From contig CAJNYU010000139.1 of the NCBI GenBank assembly GCA_905331475.1, positions 1-64,000 on the forward strand: a DNA stretch of 64,000 nucleotides. Direction: 5' to 3'. This document shows, piece after piece, positions 1-9,227 of the stretch. Origin of the DNA: Rotaria socialis (lineage: Eukaryota; Rotifera; Eurotatoria; Philodinida; Philodinidae). Position numbers and translations under genes: made by a program. Position 1 is the stretch's first letter, and every line of letters begins with the position of its first letter. A model generated the notes under the pieces. That model had not been told where the DNA came from. It was given only the letters and a program-made list of their open reading frames with translations, and made no database searches.

Positions 1-90
1 CCCCATTTGGTTACCAGAATTGTTTTATCATCCCCAATTGGGGATTTTTTTCGGGGAACGATTTGGGGATTTCAATTTGGGGCAAATGAT
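1..90. repeat. Partial repeat with ATTTGGGGAT motif, cut by window edge
   Basis: The first 90 bases repeat variants of CCCAATTGGGGAT and ATTTGGGGAT in both orientations, including the palindrome ATCCCCAATTGGGGAT. The layout resembles the short-motif inverted-repeat elements found further right, but the left end is outside the window, so termini and target duplication cannot be tested. A 92-residue open frame runs through it and looks like chance translation of repeat. Confidence 0.4.
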
Positions 91-579
91 AACCTACCCG
101 AACGAGCAAACCATCATGAATCTCAAAAAGTTAAGGGAAGTCGTTTATACTCTGCAATCAATACGGAAGAAGTGAAACTTATACAGCAACATGGTTTAAT
201 TTATGCATTTCACTTCAACAAAAAACAATGCTTTGATTTTTCTTTCGTCAAATTTGATCGAGCAAACTCAAAGCAGAAGGAATAAGAAAAATATTGTGAA
301 GTTATTTGCTTTTAACTTTTACAATAGCACAATTAAAAGAGCGAAAGAAAAAAATCAATGCTGCGACAACTTTTTTTTTATAGTAAATATTTTTCTGTCA
401 GTAGTCAGTGAACTTCCCGTTGCTTGTTGACATCATACGAGTGTGTGCATATCTCGTCACTTTTTTTAAAGAAACGCCATCATAGCACCAAATCGGTATA
501 AAGCGGCGTTACTGAACAACATTACGACGCTGTTATTACAATTTCAATAGCGCTCTATGCAACACAATACTGTAACAGC

Positions 580-676
580 CAAAGGGGAAACAACTGATTT
601 AAATCATCTGAAAATCAAAATTAAATCATTTTAAATCAATTTAAATCACAAAATCGCAGATTGCTGTTTCCCCTTG
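580..676. mobile_element. 97-bp hAT-like element, interior TTTAAATCA
   Basis: Ends are inverted: CAAAGGGGAAACAAC on the left, and CAAGGGGAAACAGC when the right end is reverse-complemented. The interior is several copies of TTTAAATCA/AAATCATTT. Flanking octamers GTAACAGC (572-579) and GTTTCAGC (677-684) match at 6 of 8 positions, consistent with an aged 8-bp target duplication of hAT type. No coding capacity. Confidence 0.65.
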
Positions 677-1067
677 GTTTCAGCAATACATTAACGCTAT
701 AACCGTCCTACGTTTCTACCCTGAATAACGCAGATGTAGTGCCAAGCATTATAATGTTCAATTTTTAAATACATTGATCAACAGACACGTTGACTTCGAG
801 TGATACGATTATGTTGTTCACTGATTTAATATCTTTTGACATTATACGTATGATTTTGAAATAAGTCGAATAAATGACTTAATATTTAGGAATTAAAATA
901 CTAAGCCCCCCCCCTCCTCAAAGTTCGATCTTAACCCAGGAATATCCAAAATAGATGAAAGTTTCAGGATATGTTGACCCTAGAAAGGGAACACTACCAT
1001 AAAACTTTCAGCCAGAAATCTTTAGGTTTCAGGGAGATATGAGTCAAATATGGGTTAAAAATGACTC

Positions 1068-1410
1068 ATTTGGCATCCCAAATATCTCGGTCCTGGTTTG
1101 TTCAATATATTAATATTTTTTTTTGTTGGAAAGAGTATCTCAAGACGCAGGGAATGGCATTGCCCTTTTTTGAAATAGTCCATTTTTAAGCGCAAAAAAT
1201 GGATCACAACTTCAGTGGCTCAAAAAAGTGTCAAAAAATGCTAGTAAAATCATATAATTGGCTGTATATTGACCAAACGAAGACCTAATTTTAAAAAAAG
1301 CAACGTCATGCCCTGCGCCTCAAGATGCTCTTTCAAACAAACAAAAAAACGAATACATTGAATGGACTGGGAAGGAGAGGTTTGGGATACCATTTTTGGA
1401 AAGTGAAAGT
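1068..1410. mobile_element. Foldback element with ~90-bp imperfect arms
   Basis: The left arm (about 1068-1163) and right arm (about 1301-1410) are inverted copies. CATCCCAAATATCTC on the left corresponds to ATCCCAAACCTCTC on the complement of the right. GGAAAGAGTATCTCAAGACG corresponds to GAAAGAGCATCTTGAGGCG, and CGCAGGGAATGGCATTGC to CGCAGGGCATGACGTTGC. About 135 bp separate the arms. No transposase lies inside, and the family is unrecognised. It sits just upstream of the MULE remnant and may be that element's terminal region or a separate foldback. Confidence 0.55.
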
Positions 1411-1461
1411 TGAGAAGAAATCGACATTTTTTTCTAAAAACAGCTTATTTTTTCGGCACTA

Positions 1462-1555
1462 TGTCAATTCGTCGCCATTCAATTCGTCGTGTTCTTTTCG
1501 TCGACACTGAATTCGCCGCGCATTTAATTTGTCGTGCACTCAATCCGTCGCGTGT
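1462..1555. repeat. Degenerate tandem repeat, ~15-bp unit (ATTCAATTCGTCGTG)
   Basis: About six diverged head-to-tail units contain AATTCGTCG-like cores (AATTCGTCGC, AATTCGTCGT, TTTTCGTCGA, AATTCGCCGC, AATTTGTCGT, AATCCGTCGC). The organisation resembles the interiors of the short-motif elements, but no clear inverted ends or target duplication were found. Confidence 0.5.
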
Positions 1556-1726
1556 TTCTTTCAATTGATTGTTTGTAACTGTGTTATATTTTACCAAAAA
1601 AAAAAAAAATCATTTCTCAAAGAAAGATCGAATTTGCTTCTCTATTGATGAATTTTAGTGGATTAAATGAACTTTGTTCTGCTTTGTTGTCAATGAGATT
1701 ATTTTAATAAAAAAATAAAAGATAAA

Positions 1727-2764
1727 TTGGATTTGAAAAATAAAATGGAACAATATCTATCTAAGTCAAAGCTCATTAAGAATCAACTAATTAAGCCTGA
1801 AATGTATAAAGAAGATCACTTGGTTGATAAAAGTAATACTCTTCCAATCATCACTTGTCGACTCAACTCCCTGAATGTCTTCTGTTCAAAAGCTCTTGCC
1901 GGAAAAGGGAAAACCTATGGTTTCTTACCTGGGTTATATCTACACCAAGGAAAAATCTACAACAGCAAAGATAACTTTTCGTTATCAAAACAGAGACTGC
2001 AAAGGTAATTAGTTATAAGAATGAAGAAAATAATATATTCTTTCATTGTTTCTAGCTCGATGTAATACAAATTTGTCAATGGATATTTTTCTTTCTCAAC
2101 CAACTGATCACAACCATGTCCCTAACCCTGAATGCATCGCGGTAATTGAACTTAATAATCAGATAAAAGCACAAGCCGCCACATCTGATGAATCAACGAG
2201 TTCCATCCTCCACTCAGCTTTACGAACGTTTCCGTTGAATGCAGCAAGCGAATTGCCTCGTACTGAAATAATTATGCAAACCATTTGCAGGCAGCGCCAG
2301 ACACCAGCAGCAACATCCACCGATGGTTTATCTGACGATTTAAAGAAAACTTATCGTGCTGAAGACTTTCTCCTGCATGAAGAGGCATATGTGATTATTT
2401 TCTCTACGAAAGCTAACTTATCAGCGTTGAAACATTCCAAACATTGGTTGCTGATGGAACATTTAAAGTATGTGACTAGCCAATTCTCTTTCACGATTAA
2501 TTAACGTTTCTTTAGGTATGCCCCTATGAGTTTTATCAGCTGTTTACGCTTCATGCATTGATCACGTCAACGATTATTCCACTTGTGTATGGTCTAGTAA
2601 TTGGAAAAAGTGGTAATGATTACAATGACTTCTTCAAAATAGTATTAGATCAAGACAATCTTCATCCCGAGACGATCCTGACCGACTTCGAAACAGGTAC
2701 AATCAAGTCGATCAAAGGGTGTGAGTGTTGGTGTGGGTGTCGGTGTAATTGGTCCCTAAAGTAA
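1727..2764 (+). pseudogene. Broken FLYWCH/MULE-type DNA transposase, 3'-truncated
   Basis: The order of remains fits a Mutator-like (MULE) transposase with an N-terminal FLYWCH zinc finger. Around 1950-2115, read one frame off the long open frame, lies NRDCKAR followed, across a short intron (about 1999-2055), by a DHNH motif: the finger's C..H tail. Around 2390-2510 come ANLSALKHSKHW and then VADGTFK, which needs a one-base frameshift. A 48-nt GT-AG intron follows (about 2470-2517), then CPYEFYQLFTLHA, PLVYGLVIGK and ILTDFETG, the usual MULE core with its second acidic residue. Homology stops at about 2716, where a G-rich telomere-like tract begins. At least two frameshifts and loss of the C-terminal third make it inactive. 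It is close to the foldback at 1068-1410, but linkage is unproven. Confidence 0.75.
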
Positions 2765-2792
2765 AATCATATCCACTCCCACGCACCCACAC
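2717..2792. repeat. Telomere-like head-to-head G-rich/C-rich pair
   Basis: GGGTGTGAGTGTTGGTGTGG on the left faces CCACTCCCACGCACCCACAC on the right, with a spacer of about 32 bp. The units are diverged TGTGGG hexamers, G-rich strand first and then C-rich, an order that can fold into a hairpin. The left arm begins exactly where the MULE transposase frame is lost. Confidence 0.6.
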
Positions 2793-2804
2793 TATTTATT
2801 TGAA

Positions 2805-3003
2805 GTAGCACTTTCCTTTTACTTTCAGAAAGGTAATGAAAGGACAGTTTTTGCTTTCTTTTCTCTAGGAAAGAATCTTTTAAATTTTTCCTACTTTCCT
2901 ATATTTTCTTTCGGAAAGGAAAGTTGTTGCTTCCTTTTTACTCCGAAGGAGTATCTTTTTAATTTTTAATACTTTCCAATATTTTTTCTCGGAAAGGAAG
3001 CTA
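2805..3003. repeat. Three repeats of an ACTTTCC..GGAAAG hairpin unit
   Basis: Three successive units each carry ACTTTCC and, some tens of bases later, GGAAAGGAA or AGAAAGG in inverted orientation, so each can fold on itself. Intervening sequence is T-rich. No coding potential and no edge duplication seen. Confidence 0.45.
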
Positions 3004-3177
3004 TAAAGAATGATGAATCAAAAGTTACAACAACTTTTCCATGCATGTTTTCCATTTAGTCAAATGCACCCCTAAACGATATACAGTAGACATTTTCAAA
3101 TAGGAGTGAGCACTTTTTATTATCTTGTTGTTATTAATAACAATAACTTTTTTCGATCGCGATTTGTTATCAAAGAC

Positions 3178-3290
3178 CTGGCCAAGTTCCCTGGAGTCGG
3201 CAACTCATTAGGAATTCGGAAATCAAAAATCAACAAGCAACAGTCAGTTACAATAAACTAAAACATCCCAAGGGAACTGAGGGATTCTAG
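3178..3290 (+). repeat. Copy of the TGGCCAAGTTCCC repeat
   Basis: Begins CTGGCCAAGTTCCCTGGAGT, continues with CGGCAACTCATTAGGAATTC, and ends near GGGAACTGAGGGA. It matches the left end of the larger element at 7313-8006 over roughly 50-60 bp with substitutions. Probably a truncated member of that family. Confidence 0.55.
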
Positions 3291-3311
3291 AGATTATAGG
3301 GGCGCCAGGGG

Positions 3312-3371
3312 AGGTTGTGGGTGTGGACGTTTTTCTTTCCCCCATAGTATCATCCACACCCAGACCTACAC
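3312..3371. repeat. Telomere-like head-to-head G-rich/C-rich pair
   Basis: AGGTTGTGGGTGTGGACG faces CATCCACACCCAGACCTACA, about 20 bp apart. The arms are near-perfect inverted copies with a GGGTGTGGAYG core. It directly follows the TGGCCAAGTTCCC repeat copy. Confidence 0.6.
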
Positions 3372-3394
3372 TTTAAAAAGAAAGAATTTATGAA

Positions 3395-3505
3395 AGTGCA
3401 ACGTGTCATATACCCTTTTTTTCGTTTTTGAAAAATCTGATAAACCTAAAAACCGTTTATTATCTTCGTCATATACGGGAAAAAGGGTTTATGATACGTT
3501 GCCCT
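3395..3505. mobile_element. 111-bp hAT-like element, AGTGCAACGT ends
   Basis: The left end AGTGCAACGTGTCATATACC is inverted against the right end, whose complement reads AGGGCAACGTATCATAAACC. Flanking octamers TTTATGAA (3387-3394) and TTTATAAA (3506-3513) match at 7 of 8 positions, fitting an 8-bp target duplication. The interior repeats AAACC(T/G)TTTAT-like motifs. Non-coding. Confidence 0.65.
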
Positions 3506-3577
3506 TTTATAAACCCTTTTTTTGTTAAATAGTCTATCAAAAACTGTTTTTCTGTTTATTATTCTGTGGATTTTTTT

Positions 3578-3705
3578 TACACTGTAGACCCGGACCCACG
3601 CCGACCCACACCCTTTGAAGTACTTCGAGGTACTTCCAAGTAGTTCGGGATACTTTTATGTACTTTTGTACTTTGACTCCTCAAAGTACGATGTTTTCGC
3701 CTTGG
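3578..3705. repeat. C-rich telomere-like tract plus GTACTT repeats
   Basis: GACCCGGACCCACGCCGACC followed by CACACCC is a C-rich tract related to TGTGGG. It runs directly into repeated GTACTT / AGTACTTC motifs up to GCAAGTACG-like sequence near 3690. The same GTACTT motif forms the interior of the 2.18-kb element at 45266-47443. No termini identified. Confidence 0.45.
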
Positions 3706-4362
3706 TTATATCTCAAAGACAAGAGGGCTGATTTCTGATGAGAACAGCAATGACTCATAGGCAAAGTTTCTGAACATGCTGAGAAATACCGACGGTTGCT
3801 TTAGGAAATAATTGTAAATGCGCATTTCTGGTCTAGAGATAATGAAACAAAATAGTCGCAAGATTTTTTAATCAATGCTTGCCTACTCATTTTAGTTACA
3901 AAATAGAAAAAGACTAAACTTCACCCCTTCCACTTCATTGCCACAAAAGATCTTTGAATTTTAATCCATGTTAAGCGCGCAAAATTCTGAGGCAATGGAA
4001 GGTTTTTGAAAGAGTTCTTTTTAAGTTTTAAGAATCCAGAAAAAATGCTGATCTCAGCCTTTAATATCTTCAAGTCGAAACGCTAAAATGAAATCCTATT
4101 TTAATGTAACTATGCTGGTTAAAGTTGAAATTTTTCAAAAGCATTAATTTTTATTCAAATTAAGTGTTTTATTACTGTAACGATGAATGCGACCGTTTTG
4201 GAGTTGATACGTTAAGACGAACTGGATTGAGGTGGAGTAGCTTACCACCACCCTCGGCGATGATTTTTATTCGCTTCTTCACATATCCAGAGTGTAACAA
4301 CTTCATACATAATGCACGTATATATATATATAGGAGAGAGATAGGAGAGACAGGAGATATAT
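3706..4362. other. No gene recognised
   Basis: AT-rich sequence without a credible open frame. Overlapping 85-residue frames on both strands near 4164-4429 run through (AT)n and the inverted-repeat element, so they are not supported. Confidence 0.6.
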
Positions 4363-4370
4363 ATATATAT

Positions 4371-4506
4371 GTTGGGGGCACAATTGGGATCCGGGCAAAA
4401 TTAGAATATTGCATTATTTGACCAATCAAAATTACAGAAGAAATTAGAATCCCAATTTTGCCCGGGCAAATTTAGAATCTGACCGGATTCCAATTCTGCT
4501 CCCAAC
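4371..4506. mobile_element. 136-bp hAT-like element, GTTGGGGGCA ends
   Basis: Ends are inverted: GTTGGGGGCACAATTGGGAT on the left against GTTGGGAGCAGAATTGGAAT on the complement of the right. The interior repeats GGGCAAAATTAGAAT in both orientations and contains the palindrome ATTTTGCCCGGGCAAATT with one mismatch. Flanks are ATATATAT and ATATATAC (7 of 8), though in a TA-rich setting where this could be chance. Confidence 0.6.
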
Positions 4507-5147
4507 ATATATACTAGAACAATGGAAAGAGAACAGAAAGAGAAGAAAGGAGAACCATCGAAGAGTGCCATCAATATCGGCACAATTACGTCTAATGCAT
4601 TGCTTCTCCAGGAAGGTCATATATTTGAGCGAAGTTTTACTTATGAAGAAAGGTCGAAAAAGTAATCAACAGCGAGATTTAACAATTGGCTTCTATTAGT
4701 TATGTAACAATAGGGACGTTTTGAAATTTATTCAATCTCAAGCTTATCATATTCACATTTTACAAATCAAAAGATTTTTTTCTCAATAATCAGAATATTA
4801 GCAGAAAGATTTTGTGGAATTCAAATATTCTATCGAAGAAAATAAGGAATGTCAGTTCTAAGTCTAAGGTTTGACGATTCCCCCTGTCGAATGAAGACAA
4901 GAGCAACAAAGATCCTCATTAAAGACTATAGTAACTAAGCAGTTTTACAGTTCTTCAGTATTTTAACTTTTAATAATTATGTGAGCTCTACATTTTCACC
5001 CAAAAAGGAACTGTGATAATAAGCTTTCTTGCCAAAATCAGGACGGTGGTTGTGGATGAGATTGAAACGATACTCAAAGTCAAACTAACATCCTTACCAT
5101 CAGTAATGAAATCAATTAAAAGTTCACTAAAATACATATATATATCC

Positions 5148-5290
5148 AACTTGAAACTGGAATTCAATTGAAAATTGAAATTTTCAACTTTTAAACCAAT
5201 AGCATTCTGAAGAATGGTGACTCACACATATATCGTCTTACGTTGAAAGTTGAAATTTTCTATTTTCAACTGAATTCAAGTTTCAAGTTT
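5148..5290. mobile_element. Inverted-repeat element, ~45-bp arms (AACTTGAAAC)
   Basis: The left arm (5148-5192) starts AACTTGAAACTGGAATTCAA. The complement of the right arm (5243-5290) starts AACTTGAAACTTGAATTCAG. Both continue with TTGAAAATTGAAATTTTCAAC-like repeats. About 50 bp of unique sequence lie between. No clear target duplication was found, so superfamily is undetermined. Confidence 0.6.
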
Positions 5291-5571
5291 GACACTACTG
5301 TTTTTTTCTGTCAAAGTAAAGAATTGAATCCGAATAGCAAACCGAGGGCCATAATCAACAAAGAGACTGAACAAATATCTGCTGCTTTACTACTGAATGC
5401 GTAATGACCATTTTATTTTGTCATTTATTCCCGTTTATCTTAATGTATTCAATAGATTCGGATTTTTTCTCTAAAGAAATGTATTCTATTGTTTACCAAT
5501 CGGAAGTAGAGTTTTCAGTAAACAAATTGACATTTTCAGATTTAACACTTTCATATCTATAGAGATACACG

Positions 5572-6668
5572 ATGTTTCTTGCTCTAATGATTCCATATAT
5601 CATTGCTGCTAGCTGTATCGATGCATCGCTTGTGGGCATTATTGGCAATGCTTCTCTGATCTTATCCAATTTTAACATAACAGTGGAGGAGTCGTCATGC
5701 CAAACATGTTTATGTAAAATGTTCAATTCAACTGGAAACAATTCTATTGTCTCATTGAATTGCTATGTTTATAGTAGCAACCGAGTCACTTGTCAAATTT
5801 TCACTATAGACATGTATCTTAACTCTCCAACCTTTCACATGATCGACAATGTGAACAGTACCTTCTATTTTCTACAGTTACCATCCATTCAGGAATCGAC
5901 AAAATTAGTTGAAGCAGCTATATCAAGTAATTATTTTCTGCGTATTCTAGGAGTCTATATTTTTACATGCTGTATCAAGCTGTTTGTTCTTGATAACTCA
6001 TAGATAAGCTATATTATAAACAGCCTATGAAAAAAAAGAAAGTTCATCGATTTCTTTACAGTGTTGTGTAAGTATTTCCCTAAACTTCGATCAAATCATT
6101 TAAAAGAATCGTGTTGGCAACTATAGTTTTATTTGAAGAATATTCAAGCAGCACGCAGAACAAGAGGTGGGAACATGCGAATGCATTCGTTTTCTACGAA
6201 GCCATCATTCTCCACATTAATTAAGATAGTAGTTGTTTTCAAGATTTACGAAGACCCATTGGCATACTCAAAAAATCTGAAACAATCATGAGAATCAAGG
6301 AAGTTAGCTACAATCATAAAATGCCGATTTAGAGTCCGAACTATTTATATTCTTTATTAATCGTTAAGGAAATTAAATGTTAGTCATGTGATGCAGGCGA
6401 GTCTTTTTCACAACAGAAACTGGGAATTCTCTTGCAATTTATGGATCAGTATTTATACCCTGACATTTAGTGTAAGTGGATTTTGATGAGTCTCGTGATA
6501 AGTCGAGCCCTAATTGCTAATAATTTTAACTGGAACAAGTATGCTTTTTTTTCACTGCGATGCTGCCTATTTTATATGAACCAATAACTGTTTGAATCTA
6601 ATTATTAGGCTCGACAACTGATGAAGTGATAAGTACAACTACTAGCATGACAACAAGCATGGTGTCAG
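5572..6668 (+). CDS. 5' exons of a secreted, Cys- and Thr-rich protein gene
   Basis: Exon 1 (5572-5926) starts with a hydrophobic signal-like segment (MFLALMIPYIIAASC). It then encodes about 100 residues with several Asn-linked glycosylation sites (NAS, NIT, NST) and cysteines, including ESSCQTCLCKMF and LNCYVYSSNRVTC. It can end in phase 1 at a GTAATT donor. Exon 2 (6609-6668, after ATTATTAG) adds a Ser/Thr stretch (STTDEVISTTTSMTTSM), a mucin-like linker, and ends in phase 1 at GTAATA. That phase is what the terminal exons at 12291, 14380 and 18473 require, so I infer one gene extending to at least 12631. If exon 1 is not spliced, the frame runs to a stop at 6003 (143 residues). I recognise a family resemblance to bdelloid secreted multi-exon proteins but no named function. 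Splicing is predicted, not shown. Confidence 0.55.
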
Positions 6669-6706
6669 GTAATACTATTGCTTTTCAACCTTCTATTACT
6701 ATTGTA

Positions 6707-6736
6707 AGTTAAAAAGAAAGTGATTCGCAGAAATTG
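6707..6736 (+). repeat. 30-bp repeat, copy 1 (identical at 9430-9459)
   Basis: The stretch beginning AGTTAAAAAGAAAGTGATTC is identical to 9430-9459, in the same orientation. In the second locus it is fused directly to an inverted copy of 7208-7261. Confidence 0.8.
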
Positions 6737-6801
6737 CAATGCCACACATATTTAACTTTTTGCAAAACAGCAGGCACATAAAAAATAATTCGGCTCCTCA
6801 T

Positions 6802-6887
6802 TAGAGGTGGTACGTTTATGTTAATTTAAAATTAACATTAACTAAAAACGTTAATTAACTCGCATTAAATTAAATGGTTCACCCCTA
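6802..6887. mobile_element. 86-bp hAT-like element, interior TTAATTAAC
   Basis: The left end is TAGAGGTGGTACG; the complement of the right end is TAGGGGTGAACC. Flanking octamers CTCCTCAT (6794-6801) and CTCTTCAT (6888-6895) match at 7 of 8 positions. The interior is repeated TTAATTT / AAATTAAC / GTTAATTAA. The TAGAGGTG end is shared with the element at 43205-43454, whose interior is entirely different. Confidence 0.7.
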
Positions 6888-7074
6888 CTCTTCATTCGTG
6901 ACCTAACAATAGCTACGCCATTATAAATGAGCTCTAACATATTAGTTAGCATAAATTTGTAACATGTTGATATCCTATGGAGCATTTACTACTATGGGGG
7001 CTAAAGCTGCCTCATTTATAATTCGAGTTATAACTTTTGCGTTATAATCGATGAACTTCTAGGTCGAAAAGTTA

Positions 7075-7261
7075 ATTCGGTGGTAATATTCAACCGTAGC
7101 TATAAAATTTCACCCTGTTTATAACCTGCAACCCTAGTTATAAAATTCAACCCTAGTTATCGCATTCAACTCTACTTATAACATTCAACCCTAGTTATCG
7201 CATTCAACTCTAATTATAACATTGAACCATGGTTACATCTAACAACTACTATTATTTCACA
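7075..7261. repeat. Tandem ~20-bp repeats: CCTAGTTATAACATTCAAC
   Basis: Eight or so head-to-tail units of about 19-20 bp vary around CCTAGTTATAACATTCAAC. The segment 7208-7261 reappears inverted at 9378-9431, and three units occur inverted at about 11195-11270, so this is a dispersed family. Confidence 0.65.
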
Positions 7262-7312
7262 GATTTGTTACATTGATTTTCCAACAAAATCTATGACTAA
7301 GTATGAGACGTG

Positions 7313-8006
7313 GCCAAGTTCCCAGAAGTCGGAAACTCTTCGAGAATTGGGAACTCAAAAATAAATAAGCGACAACGAGCGATGTGAAACCAAAGCACGG
7401 GAAGCATCTCAGGGAATCCAAGGAACTCAGGGAAGTCAGGGACTCCGAAGAACTTTGGGACCCCGAGCAACTCAGGGAAATCAAAGAAGTCACGGACGTC
7501 ACTGAAGTCAAGGAAGTCGGGGAATTCAAGGAACCCACGATACAATGTAAGTGTATGTATGAAGGAGGGTAGTAGGAGACATCCACATCCACACCCTCAC
7601 AAATTTCTTCTTTCTTCAACGTTTAAAATTACAAGGGCAAAATAAGGAATCACTTTAATCTAGCGGAACTCATTCTTAAGGGAACAATTAAATTGTGCAT
7701 ATCCCACCTTGTCATTCATGTATCTATTAAATCAATCGATAAACACTGTGCCTATTATGCCAATTATCGCCATTATGTATCATGCCGATTAAGTACATAA
7801 TACCCGAGATACTCATCGTCCAATACAAGCAAATCGATTACAGGCACTTACTTCACTCTTTTCCTTGACTTTCCTGAGTTCCTTGAACTCGCTGACTCCC
7901 CTCATAACGTTGCTATGCTTTGGTTTACCATCACTTGTTCAAGTTCACTCATTTCTGAGTTCCCAATTCCCAACGAATTCCCGACTCTTGGGAACTTGGG
8001 CACTGC
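7313..8006. mobile_element. ~0.7-kb inverted-repeat element, TGGCCAAGTTCCC ends
   Basis: The left end GTGGCCAAGTTCCCAGAAGT is inverted against the right end, whose complement reads AGTGCCCAAGTTCCCAAGAG. Similarity continues for nearly 50 bp (…GAATTGGGAACTC in both). Inside both arms are many copies of GGAACTCAGGGAAGTCAGGG-like units. A C-rich telomere-like stretch ATCCACATCCACACCCTCAC lies at 7579-7598. Open frames here (for example 7384-7572, rich in Lys-Glu repeats) are translations of the repeat. No target duplication could be found. Confidence 0.55.
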
Positions 8007-8272
8007 TGTTTACCTTTTGTAAAATGAATTGCATAAAGTCCATCTTTGATCTCGAATTACTGCAACTCACTTATTACACTTTTTGTCGTTTACAAATTAC
8101 TAAAAGAACCGAGAAAAAATTTTACTTGTATACCTTGAGAATCTCAATAAACCAGAAAAATATGGAAAAACACAGCAATGTACGAACTAAAGCTTTGTGT
8201 TTGTTATGTATTCTTTTCTCTTACATTATTAAACGCATTTATCAGCGAGACAGCAGCGTGATGGTATGACAA

Positions 8273-8393
8273 TAAAACGGAACAAAAGGATAATCTCCCT
8301 CCGATGGAGTCGAACCAACGTCTTCTGCTTTCCGGGCAGTTGTACTACCACTATACTAGAAAGGAGCATATATTATTCGTTTGTTCCGTTTTA
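8273..8393. mobile_element. 22-bp inverted arms enclosing a tRNA-like gene
   Basis: The left arm, 8273-8294 (TAAAACGGAACAAAAGGATA…), and the complement of the right arm, 8372-8393 (TAAAACGGAACAAACGAATA…), match at 20 of 22 positions. They immediately flank the tRNA-like sequence. The arms together with the acceptor stem would form one long hairpin. No edge duplication was found. Confidence 0.6.
8295..8365 (-). tRNA. tRNA-like sequence, anticodon GGA by position
   Basis: The 71-nt minus-strand sequence folds as a class-I cloverleaf. The 7-bp acceptor pairs TCCTTTC with GGAGGGA using G-U pairs. The D arm is GTA…TAC with a TAGTGGTAG loop. The anticodon stem CTGC/GCAG closes the loop CCGGAAA. 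The T arm is GTTGG-TTCGACT-CCATC with one mismatch. The anticodon position reads GGA (Ser codons UCC/UCU), but there is no long variable arm as expected for tRNA-Ser, and position 33 is C instead of the near-universal U. The body looks more like Asp or Gly tRNAs (TAGTATAGTGGTNAGTA). A TTTT tract about 6-9 nt past the 3' end could stop Pol III. It could be a functional odd tRNA, a decayed tRNA or a tRNA-derived mobile sequence. Confidence 0.6.
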
Positions 8394-8843
8394 CGATCGA
8401 AGGGAAACACTTCCGTCGTAACAGTGCTGAAAGGTTTAAGATCGTAATTTCTTTTAGAAAAGATAATAAAGTTATTATTACTGACGCAAACAGAGATCGT
8501 TCGGAGAAAAATGATTCTTTGCGCTCTCGGATAATTGGATAGTTAGAGCTACGCTTAGGTATTCATTAGCTATGAAGCATAAAATTCGTAGCAACGATTA
8601 AATTGGTATCATGCGCAAAACATCGTAGCTCAATGATATGTTGATTTTCTGGTTTAGAAATGAACAGTGAACGCATATTTTACATTGGAGTTGGATTATT
8701 TCTGTCGATTGTACGTAATTTTGATGTAGTATTAATTTTTGTGGGGACTCCAGTAAAAACAGGTTCTAGCCGATTCACTAAAAAGTCTGCAGTGTGACTG
8801 TTACTATTAGCATCAATAAGAGAGAGAACAATAGCCTTCCGGT

Positions 8844-8939
8844 CAAGGGGAAAAACTCAATCGGGGATTCCCAGTCATTCTCAACCATTCCTAACCATTC
8901 CTAGCCATTCGAATGACTCGGAATGAGTTTTCCCCCTTG
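8844..8939. mobile_element. 96-bp hAT-like element with perfect 8-bp TSD
   Basis: Ends CAAGGGGAAAAACTC on the left and CAAGGGGGAAAACTC on the complement of the right are inverted. A perfect octamer CTTCCGGT flanks both sides (8836-8843, 8940-8947). The interior repeats CATTCCTAAC / CATTCCTAGC / CATTCGAATG. The perfect target duplication argues for fairly recent insertion. Confidence 0.8.
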
Positions 8940-9227
8940 CTTCCGGTTGTCGGTAATAACGTTGTATTTATACAATGATCGACGAAATCTGTTGCTCTAA
9001 TCATCAATGTTTAATGCGAGAGGAGTGGCTTCTGCTATTAACTATTCATCTGGGTTCTCCAAGTAGATGATTTCTTGTGTAAACACTCCGTGCGCCAATT
9101 TTTTTCGCTCAGATTAATCATAAGATGATTCAATCTTTTGATAAACTTAATAAAAAAAAAGCTGTTCGCACAATCCATTTTGGATTAAAATGTGAAACAG
9201 GATGAAATTCCTGTTCTGGAATCCGTC

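Noticed and set aside
1462-1555. CRISPR-like array
   Set aside because: The repeats are diverged, head-to-tail without unique spacers of constant length, and the host is eukaryotic.
4164-4429. Opposed 85-residue frames
   Set aside because: Both cross an (AT)n tract and the GTTGGGGGCA inverted-repeat element.
7257-7619. Ser/Leu-rich and Lys/Glu-rich open frames on both strands
   Set aside because: They are translations of the GGAAGTCAGGGACTC tandem units within an inverted-repeat element; all frames stay open because the unit lacks stops.
8295-8365. Ordinary tRNA-Ser(GGA)
   Set aside because: The class-I body without long variable arm and the C at position 33 do not fit a normal serine tRNA, so only a tRNA-like call is made.
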